Part shown: piece by piece, positions 8,646-17,348 of the stretch
Position numbering within the stretch: the stretch's first letter is position 1
Layout of the letters: each line of letters opens with the position of its first letter
Origin: G963662265 sp963668545
GTDB lineage: Bacteria > Spirochaetota > Spirochaetia > CADAEX01
NCBI GenBank assembly: GCA_963668545.1
Contig: OY764868.1
Location: 1,302,001 to 1,366,000 of the forward strand
DNA length: 64,000 nt
Direction of reading: 5' to 3'
Made by a program: the position numbers and the translations under genes
The notes under the pieces: model-generated
What the model saw: the letters and a program-made list of their open reading frames with translations, nothing else
Databases searched by the model: none
What the model was told of the DNA's origin: nothing

Positions 8646-8674
8646 AATATATCCGTTTATGTTTACACTGTCAA
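8646..8674 (-). promoter_or_regulatory. Promoter of the flavoprotein operon
   Basis: Minus-strand consensus TTGACA (8674-8669), a 17-nt spacer and TATATT (8651-8646). The expected start near 8639 lies inside operator copy 1, giving a short leader that carries the ribosome binding site for the gene ending at 8056. Confidence 0.75.
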
Positions 8675-8678
8675 CATA
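8658..8678. promoter_or_regulatory. TetR-type operator, copy 2
   Basis: The second identical 21-bp palindrome (TATGTT...AACATA). It contains the -35 element of both divergent promoters, TTGACA on the minus strand and TTTACA on the plus strand. One bound TetR dimer could therefore silence its own gene and the flavoprotein operon together. Confidence 0.82.
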
Positions 8679-8691
8679 AATGTTGTATAAT
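8662..8691 (+). promoter_or_regulatory. Promoter of the tetR-like gene
   Basis: TTTACA (8662-8667), an 18-nt spacer and a perfect TATAAT (8686-8691). The -35 box lies inside operator copy 2. The start codon is only 12 nt beyond the -10 box and no Shine-Dalgarno is present, so the leader would be about 5 nt or less. Confidence 0.7.
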
Positions 8692-8702
8692 TCATTCAGT
8701 TT

Positions 8703-9311
8703 ATGAAAAATTATCACCATGGTAACTTAAAACAGAAACTTCTGGATGAAGGGGTCAGGCTTCTGGTGGAAGAGGGATATGAAAAATTCTCCCTGAGAAA
8801 ACTGGCAAAACGGTGCAGTGTTTCCCATGCATCACCGTACAGGCATTTTTCGGATAAAAATGAACTGATACTTGCAATAGGAAGGGAAGTCCAGAATAAA
8901 TTCAATAACGCGCTTAAAAATGCTCTGGAGAATGCTGAAGGATCGCAGTTAGACCGTATCAGGGCAATGGGAAGGGAATATGTCTATTTTTTTCTTTCCA
9001 ACCCTGATTTTCTGGAACTGCTTTTTCTCACTCCGGAGCTTCAGGACATCTCCTGCGGAAAGCATGAACATCCTGAAGGATCATCATTTGAAACCTATCT
9101 TTCAGAAGTTCTCCCTCTTTTTGAAAAATATGATCCCGGCTTATTCAGAATCCCTCAGGACCCATCGGATCAGGAAGTTCAGATTCCGGGTGAGCTTTTA
9201 AGACCCTGGTGTATGATACATGGTCTGACAGTACTTCTAGTCAAGAAAGCACTTCCTGTCAGGGATAAGGAAAGCCTTGACATCCTTATTGATCAGGTGC
9301 TGACATTCTGA
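8703..9311 (+). CDS. TetR/AcrR-family transcriptional regulator
   Basis: A 202-aa regulator with an N-terminal TetR helix-turn-helix. LLDEGVRLLVEEGYEKFSLRKLAKRCSVSHASPYRHFSDKNELI follows the family pattern exactly, including the YRHFxDKxEL recognition-helix end. The C-terminal ligand domain is of the WHG/TetR_C type (ALENAEGSQLDRIRAMGREYVYFFLSNPDFLELLF). It is divergent from the two flavoprotein genes, with two identical palindromes in the intergenic region. This strongly suggests that it represses itself and that operon until an inducer binds. It ends 28 nt before the convergent HD-GYP gene. Confidence 0.93.
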   Translation: MKNYHHGNLKQKLLDEGVRLLVEEGYEKFSLRKLAKRCSVSHASPYRHFSDKNELILAIGREVQNKFNNALKNALENAEGSQLDRIRAMGREYVYFFLSNPDFLELLFLTPELQDISCGKHEHPEGSSFETYLSEVLPLFEKYDPGLFRIPQDPSDQEVQIPGELLRPWCMIHGLTVLLVKKALPVRDKESLDILIDQVLTF

Positions 9312-9339
9312 TACCGGAAATTAATAAAAAAGAAGTCAG

Positions 9340-11094
9340 CTATACCTCTTTATACATCTCATAGATACTTAGAATTTCAGGGAGTGCTTCCCTGAAACAT
9401 TCCAGTATTTCAGGGTCAAAATGCCCTGTCATTTCCAATTCCATAATATTTACAGCATCATCAACAGAAAAAGCCTTTTTATAGGGGCGTGCTGATGTGA
9501 GTGCATCGAAAACATCAGCAACAGCGACAATTCTCCCTGCAAGCGGGATGTCATTACCCTTAAGCCCCCCAGGATAACCGAGTCCGCTGTATTTTTCATG
9601 GTGTCCTCCGATTATATCAATAGCTGTCTGAAGAACTGAACGGCTCAGGATGTTGTTAAGCCTGCTGTCCATGTTTTCAATGACTTTAATCCCGGTATCA
9701 ACATGGGTTTTCATGATACTGAATTCCTCCCTGTCAAGAGGTCCCTCTTTAAGGAGAATTCTGTCAGGTATTCCCACCTTGCCTATATCATGAAGAGGAG
9801 CAAACCATTTTATTTCCCTGATGAACCTTGGTGTAACAGTATTGAATTTATTGTAGTACCTGACTGCAATAAGATATGAATATTCAGTCATCCTCCTGAT
9901 ATGAAGAGATGTTTCATTGTCTTTTTCATGCATAAGGGTGATAAAGGAGTTTGAGGTTTCTGCTATGATTTCCTGAATCAGGAATTCTACATATAGTTTC
10001 TGTTTGAGGATCCCGGCTATTCTTTCAGCAAATTCTGAATCAGCATCAGTATAGGCATTTAATTTTCTGCTTGAGATAAAAAGGAAACCAATGCATCTGT
10101 TCTGGAAGAACATGGGCACAGTCAGGCTGGATTTTATTTTTTCCTTCAATATGTTTTTTGTAGATTCAGAGATGCTCCTGTTTTCCGCATATTCAGGCAG
10201 GTTACTGATAATTCTCGGGGAGCGGTCTCCTGTCAGTCTGCTGAGACTGGTTTCCGAAATCTTTTCAGCAAATCCCGGCTGGAGAAAAATCGGCTGGTAA
10301 GAAGCATATGCAGTTTCTGCTATAACATTGCCCCCCTTATCAATGAAGGCAAGGGCTATTCTGTCGCAGTTTATTTCGCCTGAAATCTGCCTGTGTATGA
10401 ATTTCAGAATATCATCAAGGTTGCCGTGTATATCTATGTCCTGAATTTTCATGTCCCTTTCAATATTTTCCGTTACCTTTTCAAGTATGCTGCTGAAAAC
10501 ACTTGTTTCTGAATAATTCAGGCTGCATTTTTTTTCTTCCGTGTTTTCTGTTTCGTGGAAATTCAGAAGGTTGTTGATATTTTCAAGCCCGTTTATCACC
10601 CCTTTTGTGAAGCATGAAAACCTGTAGTTGAGGAAAAGGATATATCCTGTCAGCCCAAGTGCTGTGAGAAGGGCAGCAGCGGATATCACAAAGAGCGGAA
10701 TATATTTTCTTACACGTGTTCTGTGTATACTGTCTAGAAGATCTGAAGCAAGGTCTGCGAGCTTCTTCACATACCTGTCTCTTCCGACAGGATCTGAATA
10801 ATCAGGTATGCCCAGTTCAAACTGTTTATCAAGAATAGAGGAAATATCCTGAATCAGTATCCCGAGGCTTCTGTATCTTACTGCAATATCTTCTGTAACA
10901 GCTGAGGTGTTTTTGATCTCTGTTACAAGACTGTTAAGTTCCCTGAATGCCTCTCTCTTTACTGACTCAAGATTTTTATTGTAAAGGAAATTTGAGACAG
11001 TTATTGTAAGGGGGAGTATTATTAAAACAAGCAATAGAAATTGAAGTATGAAAAGAGTCCTGACATTTGACTGAATACTGAATATTTTTTTCAT
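9340..11094 (-). CDS. Membrane HD-GYP protein with GAF domain, probable c-di-GMP phosphodiesterase
   Basis: A 584-aa protein with an N-terminal transmembrane helix (about 13-33), an external segment of about 100 residues, a second helix (about 135-157), a GAF-like domain (about 225-370) and a C-terminal HD-GYP domain. Catalytic motifs are complete: HDIGKVGIPD, the GHHEKYSGLGYPGGLKG region and ADVFDALTSARPYK. HD-GYP enzymes hydrolyse cyclic-di-GMP to GMP or pGpG. The external segment suggests sensing of a periplasmic signal. It is a single gene, convergent with the TetR gene. The start at 11094 lacks a strong Shine-Dalgarno and is moderately certain. Confidence 0.9.
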   Translation of the reverse strand: MKKIFSIQSNVRTLFILQFLLLVLIILPLTITVSNFLYNKNLESVKREAFRELNSLVTEIKNTSAVTEDIAVRYRSLGILIQDISSILDKQFELGIPDYSDPVGRDRYVKKLADLASDLLDSIHRTRVRKYIPLFVISAAALLTALGLTGYILFLNYRFSCFTKGVINGLENINNLLNFHETENTEEKKCSLNYSETSVFSSILEKVTENIERDMKIQDIDIHGNLDDILKFIHRQISGEINCDRIALAFIDKGGNVIAETAYASYQPIFLQPGFAEKISETSLSRLTGDRSPRIISNLPEYAENRSISESTKNILKEKIKSSLTVPMFFQNRCIGFLFISSRKLNAYTDADSEFAERIAGILKQKLYVEFLIQEIIAETSNSFITLMHEKDNETSLHIRRMTEYSYLIAVRYYNKFNTVTPRFIREIKWFAPLHDIGKVGIPDRILLKEGPLDREEFSIMKTHVDTGIKVIENMDSRLNNILSRSVLQTAIDIIGGHHEKYSGLGYPGGLKGNDIPLAGRIVAVADVFDALTSARPYKKAFSVDDAVNIMELEMTGHFDPEILECFREALPEILSIYEMYKEV

Positions 11095-11177
11095 TTTCCG
11101 GAAACTGCTCCATAAAAATATTAAAACATTAATTAAATAATATTCAGTATTTATTAAATTATATTTTTCTGTTCAGC

Positions 11178-11211
11178 AAAAAAAACCCCGTATGCTTTAC
11201 AGCTTACGGGG
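11178..11211 (-). terminator. Rho-independent terminator after tRNA-Phe
   Basis: Reading the minus strand, CCCCGTA and GC pair with GC and TACGGGG (11211-11186), followed by a run of eight T (11185-11178). It lies 8 nt beyond the tRNA 3' end. Confidence 0.9.
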
Positions 11212-11218
11212 AATCAGT

Positions 11219-11291
<73 letters not shown>

Positions 11292-11304
11292 AATCACGTT
11301 GATA

Positions 11305-11333
11305 GTTATATATTTAACAAAAAAAAATGTCAA
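11305..11333 (-). promoter_or_regulatory. Promoter of tRNA-Phe
   Basis: Minus-strand TTGACA (11333-11328), a 17-nt spacer of mostly T, and TATAAC (11310-11305). The expected start lies about 6 nt before the mature tRNA 5' end. Confidence 0.8.
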
Positions 11334-11421
11334 TCATGTTTTATAAAAAAATCCTTAAAATATATATGTCAGACAAAAAAACGAAATTCTGCATAAATAA
11401 CATCACATTATAGAGATTCTC

Positions 11422-11450
11422 TTGAAAAGATTTTTTATTGTATATATTAT
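11422..11450 (+). promoter_or_regulatory. Probable promoter of ileS
   Basis: TTGAAA (11422-11427), 17 nt, TATTAT (11445-11450). This gives a leader of about 180 nt before ileS, within the gene-free stretch 11292-11636. The rest of that stretch is AT-rich without other recognisable signals, apart from the leader hairpin listed separately. Confidence 0.5.
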
Positions 11451-11559
11451 CTAAAGTTATTATTGAAAGTGATTTGCAGTATATGAAAATATTTTCGGTT
11501 TATATATAACAGGGTGTGTAAATACCGGATAACAGAAAATAAAAAATAAAAAAAACGAG

Positions 11560-11616
11560 ACGGCAGGTCAGTGTATTAACCAGGTTGAGAGAAACCGGTA
11601 AAAGATAAACTGCCGT
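11560..11616 (+). other. Structured leader RNA upstream of ileS
   Basis: ACGGCAG (11560-11566) can pair with CTGCCGT (11610-11616), enclosing a second hairpin in which ACC and GGTT pair with AACC and GGT around a GAGAGA loop (11579-11599). The outer stem ends 9 nt before the AGGAGG ribosome binding site of ileS. No T-box sequence (UGGN in a conserved bulge) is present. This may be a regulatory leader of unknown type. Confidence 0.4.
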
Positions 11617-11636
11617 AATATTCTCAGGAGGCTATT

Positions 11637-14600
11637 TTGTATAAAGCAGTGGATCCCAAAGTAAATTTTCCCCGGATGGAAGAGAATATACTGGAATTCT
11701 GGAAGAAACAGGGGATATTTAAAAAATCCATAGAACAGAGAGAGGGTTGTGATGAATATGTATTCTATGACGGACCTCCGTTTGCTACTGGTCTCCCCCA
11801 TTTCGGACACTTTGTACCGGGTACTGTAAAGGATATTTATCCCAGATACCAGACAATGAAGGGGAAAAAAGTTGACAGGCGATTCGGATGGGACTGTCAC
11901 GGTCTTCCTGTAGAATATGAAATGGAAAAGGAACTCGGTATTTCCGGTAAAACAGAGATTGAAAAATTCGGAGTTGCCCAGTTCAACGAATCATGCCGTT
12001 CAATTGTATTGAGATACACAAAAGAGTGGGAAAATATTGTAACCAGAATGGGAAGATGGGTTGATTTTGAAAATGACTACAAGACAATGAATCCTGATTA
12101 TATGGAATCTATCTGGTGGGTCGTCAAGCAGCTCTGGGAAAAGGGACTGATGTATGAAGGATATTATATACTTCCATACTGCCCGAGGTGTTCAACTGTT
12201 CTTTCAAACCACGAACTCAATCTCGGAGGATACAAGGAGGTCCATGATCCAGCCATTACAATAAAATTCAAGGCTGACGGCGAAGAAAACACATACTTTC
12301 TGGCATGGACAACAACCCCATGGACACTTCCTTCAAACCTTGCTCTTGCTGTAAGCAATGATGTTGAATATGTAAAGGTATCAGACAGCGGCGAAAACTA
12401 TATCATGGCTAAAGACAGACTTTCAGCCTACTATAAAAATGAAGATGAATATAAAGTTGTATGGACAAGGAAGGGCTCCGAACTTGTAGGAATGAGTTAT
12501 GAGCCTCTGTTTGATTATTTTGCAGATGCAAAGGAAAAAGGAGCTTTCAGGGTATTTCCTGCCGATTATGTTACAACTGAAGACGGTACAGGAATAGTAC
12601 ATACTGCACCGGGTTTCGGTGAAGATGACTATGCGACTCTCAAAAATACAGATATACCGACAGTATGTCCAATCGACGGGGAATGCAAATTCACTGACGA
12701 AGTTTCTGACTATGAAGGACGTTTTGTAAAGGACTGCGACAAGGATATTATTGCAAGACTCAAGGAGGAAGGCAAGCTTGTCCTGAGGCAGCAGTATCTT
12801 CATAACTATCCGCACTGCTGGAGATGTTCTTCTCCTCTTATCTACAGAGCAATATCATCCTGGTTTGTTGATATCGGCAAGATCAAGGAGAAAATGCTTT
12901 CAGCAAACAGCCAGATCTACTGGATGCCCGGACACCTCAAAGATGGACGTTTCGGTAAATGGCTTGAAGGTGCCAGGGACTGGGCGATTTCCAGAAACAG
13001 ATACTGGGGTAACCCGATCCCTGTATGGAAATGCGACAGCTGCAAAGAGACAGAATGCCTCGGATCAAAGGCTGAGCTAGAGGAAAAGACAGGTAAGAAG
13101 GTTGATGATCTTCACAAGCATATAATTGACGAACTCACATATCCGTGCAAGTGCGGGGGGACAATGAAAAGGGTCCCGGAGGTTCTTGACTGCTGGTTTG
13201 AATCAGGATCAATGCCTTATGCACAGGTACATTATCCCTTTGAAAACAAGGAGCATTTTGAAAGCCATTTCCCTGCAGACTTTATATGCGAAGGCCTTGA
13301 CCAGACAAGGGGATGGTTCTATACACTTACAATTCTCGCGGCAGCTCTTTTTGACAAGCCTGCTTTCAAGAATGTTATTGTAAACGGTCTTGTGCTTGCT
13401 GAAGACGGGAAAAAGATGTCCAAATCTGCAAGGAACTACACAGATCCTGTTGAAGTTATCAACCAGTACGGCGCAGATGCCCTGAGATTCTTTCTGACAA
13501 ACTCTGCTGTTGTAAGGGCTGAAGACCTCCGTTACTCGGATGAAAGTGTAAAGGAAATCCTGAAAACAATTATTATACCTATATGGAACGCATACAGTTT
13601 CTTTGTAACATATGCAAACATTGACGATATTACTGTAAGTGAGGCTCCGTCAAATCCCTCTAATCCGCTTGACCAGTGGATTCTGTCGGAAATGGAAAAA
13701 CTTACTCAGGAAGCTACTGAATTTATTGAGGCCTATGATATACACAGGGCCAACACATGCTTTATTAATTTTATTGATCTTCTCAACAACTGGTACATCA
13801 GAAGATCAAGAAGAAGATTCTGGAAATCAGAAAATGATCTTGATAAGGAACAGGCATACCAGACACTCTACTCAGTTATAATGAAGTATATCAAGCTTGC
13901 ATGCCCTGTAATACCGTTCATAACAGAGGAGATCTATCAGAACCTCAGGACAGACTCCATGCCTGAATCAATCCACCTGTGTGATTATCCTGTTGCTGAT
14001 TCTTCACTCAGGGATGAGGCACTTGAAAAGAAAATGGAAGTGACACAGCATGCTGTTTCAATGGGAAGGGCATTAAGGGCCAACTTCTCCCTCAAGATAA
14101 GGCAGCCTTTAAAGGCAATCTATCTTGTAACCAGAGATCCTGAGGAAAAAACAATTCTCAAGGAGATGGAGGGAATTATTTCTGAAGAGCTCAATGTGAA
14201 AGAGGTAATTATCAGGGAAAATGAAGAGGAGCTTGTGGAATATCAGGCAAAAGCCAATTTCAGGGTCCTCGGAAAAGTACTTGGAAAGAGCATGAAGAAG
14301 GGTGCTTCAAAGATTGAAGAGCTTAAAATGGATGAGATCAAATCTCTCCTTGACGGTGCAACACTCTCAATTGAAATTGACAGTGTAAACTATGATATTA
14401 CCAGCGAAAGTATTGTTGTTCAGAGAAATGAAAAAGAAAACCTTAAGGTTTTGAATGAAGGTTCACTTACAATCGGTCTTGATACAGAACTTACAGAATC
14501 CCTTAAACAGGAGGGTGTTGTTAGAGACCTTGTAAGAAATATACAGAGCCTCAGAAAGGATTCAGGACTTGACGTATCTGACAGAATCAAACTCTGCATT

Positions 14601-14756
14601 TCAGGTTCTGATGAAATCAGGGCATCAGTGGACAGCCATGAAGAATACATGAAGAATGAAACACTTACTGTTGAATGGGACTGGAAAGAAGCTGAAGGCT
14701 CAAAAGAATTTGAATGCGGTGAATACAGTTGCAGAATAGCGCTGGAAAAAGCATAA
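11637..14756 (+). CDS. ileS: Isoleucyl-tRNA synthetase, long (eukaryote-like, type 2) form
   Basis: A 1039-aa class I synthetase. The nucleotide-binding HIGH variant PHFGH is at residues 54-58 within DGPPFATGLPHFGH, and KMSKS is near residue 593. The CP1 editing domain includes AWTTTPWTLPSNLALAV. The anticodon domain and C-terminal region follow. The DGPPFATGLPHFGH wording and the length fit the type 2 IleRS of eukaryotes, chlamydiae and spirochaetes, a group often naturally resistant to mupirocin. The start is TTG at 11637, five nucleotides after AGGAGG; no ATG fits. Downstream genes overlap it, so it may lead an operon reaching hisF. Confidence 0.96.
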   Translation: MYKAVDPKVNFPRMEENILEFWKKQGIFKKSIEQREGCDEYVFYDGPPFATGLPHFGHFVPGTVKDIYPRYQTMKGKKVDRRFGWDCHGLPVEYEMEKELGISGKTEIEKFGVAQFNESCRSIVLRYTKEWENIVTRMGRWVDFENDYKTMNPDYMESIWWVVKQLWEKGLMYEGYYILPYCPRCSTVLSNHELNLGGYKEVHDPAITIKFKADGEENTYFLAWTTTPWTLPSNLALAVSNDVEYVKVSDSGENYIMAKDRLSAYYKNEDEYKVVWTRKGSELVGMSYEPLFDYFADAKEKGAFRVFPADYVTTEDGTGIVHTAPGFGEDDYATLKNTDIPTVCPIDGECKFTDEVSDYEGRFVKDCDKDIIARLKEEGKLVLRQQYLHNYPHCWRCSSPLIYRAISSWFVDIGKIKEKMLSANSQIYWMPGHLKDGRFGKWLEGARDWAISRNRYWGNPIPVWKCDSCKETECLGSKAELEEKTGKKVDDLHKHIIDELTYPCKCGGTMKRVPEVLDCWFESGSMPYAQVHYPFENKEHFESHFPADFICEGLDQTRGWFYTLTILAAALFDKPAFKNVIVNGLVLAEDGKKMSKSARNYTDPVEVINQYGADALRFFLTNSAVVRAEDLRYSDESVKEILKTIIIPIWNAYSFFVTYANIDDITVSEAPSNPSNPLDQWILSEMEKLTQEATEFIEAYDIHRANTCFINFIDLLNNWYIRRSRRRFWKSENDLDKEQAYQTLYSVIMKYIKLACPVIPFITEEIYQNLRTDSMPESIHLCDYPVADSSLRDEALEKKMEVTQHAVSMGRALRANFSLKIRQPLKAIYLVTRDPEEKTILKEMEGIISEELNVKEVIIRENEEELVEYQAKANFRVLGKVLGKSMKKGASKIEELKMDEIKSLLDGATLSIEIDSVNYDITSESIVVQRNEKENLKVLNEGSLTIGLDTELTESLKQEGVVRDLVRNIQSLRKDSGLDVSDRIKLCISGSDEIRASVDSHEEYMKNETLTVEWDWKEAEGSKEFECGEYSCRIALEKA

Positions 14757-15694
14757 AACTTTATCAGGAAGCAAAAAAAGCACCCGGGACAGCTCCTTCA
14801 GGGATCATTATTACCGCAGTTGTATTGATTGTAATTCTGCTGTCCGGCTGCGCTTCTTTAAAAGACAGTCGCAGAACAGTCCCTTACGGTGCTTTACCGG
14901 GGGACTGTCTTTTTTATTTTGCTCTTGATCCTGCAATAATTCCTGTTGAGAAAGTTGAAAAATCCATCAGACCACTTTTTGAAAGAACTTATGAAATAAC
15001 AGGGGGGGGGATCCGGGGGGAATTTTATCTCCTGTTAAGGGGACGTTATCCGGATGCTTTTGCAGAGAAAAGAATATCAGAGTCTCCAGGGTGGACAGAA
15101 GGAAATATCAGGCACAGCTATAATAACAGGGAGAGAAATCTTTCGCTCTTTTTTGCGGAGAACAATCATATCTTTGCAACGAACTATGTAAATCCTGTAA
15201 CCGGAGATAATCCCCTGGATAAAATATACAGGAATTACAGATATATCAGGGATAGCGGGAAAAACCTGAAATCATCAGGCATCACCGATAACCAGGCAGC
15301 AGGAGAATACTTTCTGGGCTGGAACAGGGAGAACCTGTTTCAGTTCTTTACTGTCAGGGGAGAGGAGTTCGTTTCGCTTCTGGATAAAAAGAGGCTTGAA
15401 TCGGCAGAAGTAAAAGAACTTGAAGTAGTTCTTAAGGATTCAGGCAAAAAAACTTATCTGCTTGAAAGTTCTATTTCCTTTTCAGATGAAAAGGAAGCTT
15501 CAAAATATTCACCTGTCATAAAGCTTGTAATGCTGGATTTAACAAGGAAAAAGGATTCAGGTGTATCTGCTGCTGATGGCAGAAAGTTTACCGTGAAAAA
15601 GGACAGGAGCATCATAAAGGTTTCTGATATAATTGTAACGGAAAAGTTAACCGGAGATATTTTCGATAAAATAATGAAAGGACAGGTATTCTGA
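14729..15694 (+). CDS. Predicted lipoprotein of unknown function
   Basis: A 321-aa protein with a hydrophobic stretch IIITAVVLIVILLSGC ending in a lipobox (LLSGC, Cys41 from the TTG at 14729). The mature part has no family I recognise. The TTG start overlaps the end of ileS by 28 nt and there is no better start in frame, so the N-terminus is uncertain; 24 residues before the hydrophobic core is long for a signal peptide. The coding region contains a G9 tract (15002-15010) and a G6 tract (15015-15020) encoding glycine-rich turns. hisH begins with a 1-nt overlap (TGATG). Similar spirochaetal lipoproteins may exist, but none is named here. Confidence 0.7.
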   Translation: MQNSAGKSIKLYQEAKKAPGTAPSGIIITAVVLIVILLSGCASLKDSRRTVPYGALPGDCLFYFALDPAIIPVEKVEKSIRPLFERTYEITGGGIRGEFYLLLRGRYPDAFAEKRISESPGWTEGNIRHSYNNRERNLSLFFAENNHIFATNYVNPVTGDNPLDKIYRNYRYIRDSGKNLKSSGITDNQAAGEYFLGWNRENLFQFFTVRGEEFVSLLDKKRLESAEVKELEVVLKDSGKKTYLLESSISFSDEKEASKYSPVIKLVMLDLTRKKDSGVSAADGRKFTVKKDRSIIKVSDIIVTEKLTGDIFDKIMKGQVF

Positions 15695-16302
15695 TGAAAA
15701 TTGGTGTAGTTGATTATGAAGCGGGGAATCTGAGAAGTGTTGAAACAGTACTCAAACACCTTGGTGCTGATTATCTGGTATCAAGCGATCCTGATCAGCT
15801 TTATAAAAGCGATAAGATTGTTTTTCCGGGGGTAGGAGAGGCAAGTTCAGCAATGTCTGTACTGAAAAAGTATTCTCTTGATGATTTTCTGAAAAGTTTT
15901 GCTGCTACGGGAAAACTTATTTTGGGCATATGTCTTGGGTGCCAGATAATTCTTGACAGTTCGGAAGAGGGGCCGGCTGACTGCCTTTCTCTCATTCCGG
16001 GCAGGGTTGTATCCTTTAAAAAGGATAAGGGGCTGAAAATTCCCCAGATAGGATGGAACAGTGTTGTATCAGAGAAAAACCATTTTCTTTTCAGGGGGAT
16101 TCCGGAAGGTTCATCATTCTATTTTGTTCATTCATACTATCCGGAAGTTGATGATGAGTTTTCAATCGGCAGAACAGATTACGGCGTAAACTTTTCGTCT
16201 GCCGTTGCAAGGGATAATGTTTCTGCTGTACAGTTCCACCCTGAAAAATCAGGCAGGCACGGTATAAAGCTTATTGATAACTTCCTCAGGGAGGGAAAAT
16301 AG
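15694..16302 (+). CDS. hisH: Imidazole glycerol phosphate synthase, glutaminase subunit HisH
   Basis: A 202-aa class I glutamine amidotransferase. The nucleophile Cys80 sits in GICLGCQ (GICLGMQ is usual), and the catalytic His and Glu are in VQFHPEKSG. The N-terminal VVDYEAGNLRSV and FPGVGEASSAM segments are typical of HisH. It supplies ammonia to HisF for the fifth step of histidine synthesis. It directly abuts hisF. No other his biosynthetic gene is in the window, so the pair is separated from the rest of the pathway or serves another pathway. Confidence 0.93.
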   Translation: MKIGVVDYEAGNLRSVETVLKHLGADYLVSSDPDQLYKSDKIVFPGVGEASSAMSVLKKYSLDDFLKSFAATGKLILGICLGCQIILDSSEEGPADCLSLIPGRVVSFKKDKGLKIPQIGWNSVVSEKNHFLFRGIPEGSSFYFVHSYYPEVDDEFSIGRTDYGVNFSSAVARDNVSAVQFHPEKSGRHGIKLIDNFLREGK

Positions 16303-17073
16303 ATGCTGAAGAAAAGGGTGATAGTCTGTCTTGATGTAAGGGACGGAAAAACAACAAAAGGTATTAAATTCAAGGGAAACATTGATATAGGCGATCCTGT
16401 AGAAATGGCTGAAAAATATTATCTTGAAGGTGTTGATGAGCTTGTTTTTTATGATATTACAGCTTCTGCCGAGAAACGGGGAATAATGCTTGAAGTTGTT
16501 GAAAAAGTTGCAGAGAAGATTTTTATTCCTTTTTCAGTAGGGGGGGGAATTTCCTCCGCCAGGGATATGAGAAGTGTTCTTCTTGCCGGTGCTGAAAAGA
16601 TAAGCGTAAACTCACAGGCTGTAAAAAATCCTTCAATCATTGAAGAGGGGGCATCAATATACGGGAGACAGTGCATTGTACTTGGAATGGATGCTCTACA
16701 TGATAAAGACATGCCTTCCGGATACAGGATTGTAATCAACGGTGGGAGAACTCCCACGGAACTTGATGCTCTTGAATGGGCACTTAAAGCTGAAGAGCTG
16801 GGAGCGGGAGAGATTGTCCTTAACTCAATTGATGCTGACGGGACAAAGGACGGATATAATATCCACCTTACAAGAATGATGAGCGAGGCACTGAGTATCC
16901 CTGTAGTTGCTTCAGGTGGTGCGGGAAAACCGGTTCACCTGAGAGATGTATATACCGAGGGAAAGGCTGATGCTGCATTGATTGCGTCAATGGTCCATTT
17001 CGGGGAATATACACTGAAAGAGATAAAGGATTATCTTGATGCTGAGAGTGTCCCTGTAAGGCTTGACTGGTAA
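16303..17073 (+). CDS. hisF: Imidazole glycerol phosphate synthase, cyclase subunit HisF
   Basis: A 256-aa (beta-alpha)8 barrel. The two catalytic aspartates fall exactly at the family positions: D11 in CLDVRDG and D130 in LGMDAL. Phosphate-binding loops VGGGI (near 79) and ASGGAG are present. With HisH it converts PRFAR and glutamine-derived ammonia to IGP and AICAR. The ATG follows the hisH stop without a gap. The catalytic pattern is complete, so the enzyme should be active. A G8 tract at 16540-16547 encodes the glycine loop. Confidence 0.94.
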   Translation: MLKKRVIVCLDVRDGKTTKGIKFKGNIDIGDPVEMAEKYYLEGVDELVFYDITASAEKRGIMLEVVEKVAEKIFIPFSVGGGISSARDMRSVLLAGAEKISVNSQAVKNPSIIEEGASIYGRQCIVLGMDALHDKDMPSGYRIVINGGRTPTELDALEWALKAEELGAGEIVLNSIDADGTKDGYNIHLTRMMSEALSIPVVASGGAGKPVHLRDVYTEGKADAALIASMVHFGEYTLKEIKDYLDAESVPVRLDW

Positions 17074-17174
17074 ACACTTTTAACAAAGATTATTCTGACT
17101 CGTGACTTATGAAGAATATTAAATTGATAATATCTGACAGCTGATTGGGTACCATTGCTGTTTTTTCAGTTCAC

Positions 17175-17203
17175 TTGTCATAAACTGTCAAAATATATAT
17201 ATT
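17175..17203 (+). promoter_or_regulatory. Probable promoter upstream of the FmdB-like gene
   Basis: TTGTCA (17175-17180), 17 nt, TATATT (17198-17203). The expected start near 17210 would give a leader of about 140 nt before the small zinc-ribbon gene, or a separate small RNA. Within it CTCT and AGAG flank CCGGGGGA (about 17235), and AGCAC can pair with GTGCT further on. No known RNA family was recognised. Confidence 0.45.
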
Positions 17204-17348
17204 ATATACAGGGAACAGAATTACAGTATTCCTCTCCGGGGGAAGAGAAGTAAGTTTTTCTTGAACTATAAAGCACAGTTCGGCTGACTTGAAATGGCAG
17301 GTGCTGATTGATGCTTTTAATAATATTTCTGGAAGAAGGTGAAACGAT

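Noticed and set aside
11451..11636. T-box riboswitch for ileS
   Set aside because: No T-box bulge sequence (UGGN) and no antiterminator-terminator pair with a T run; only simple nested hairpins.
17210..17348. 6S RNA or SRP RNA gene
   Set aside because: No long central-bubble helix as in 6S RNA and no GGAA tetraloop domain as in SRP RNA.
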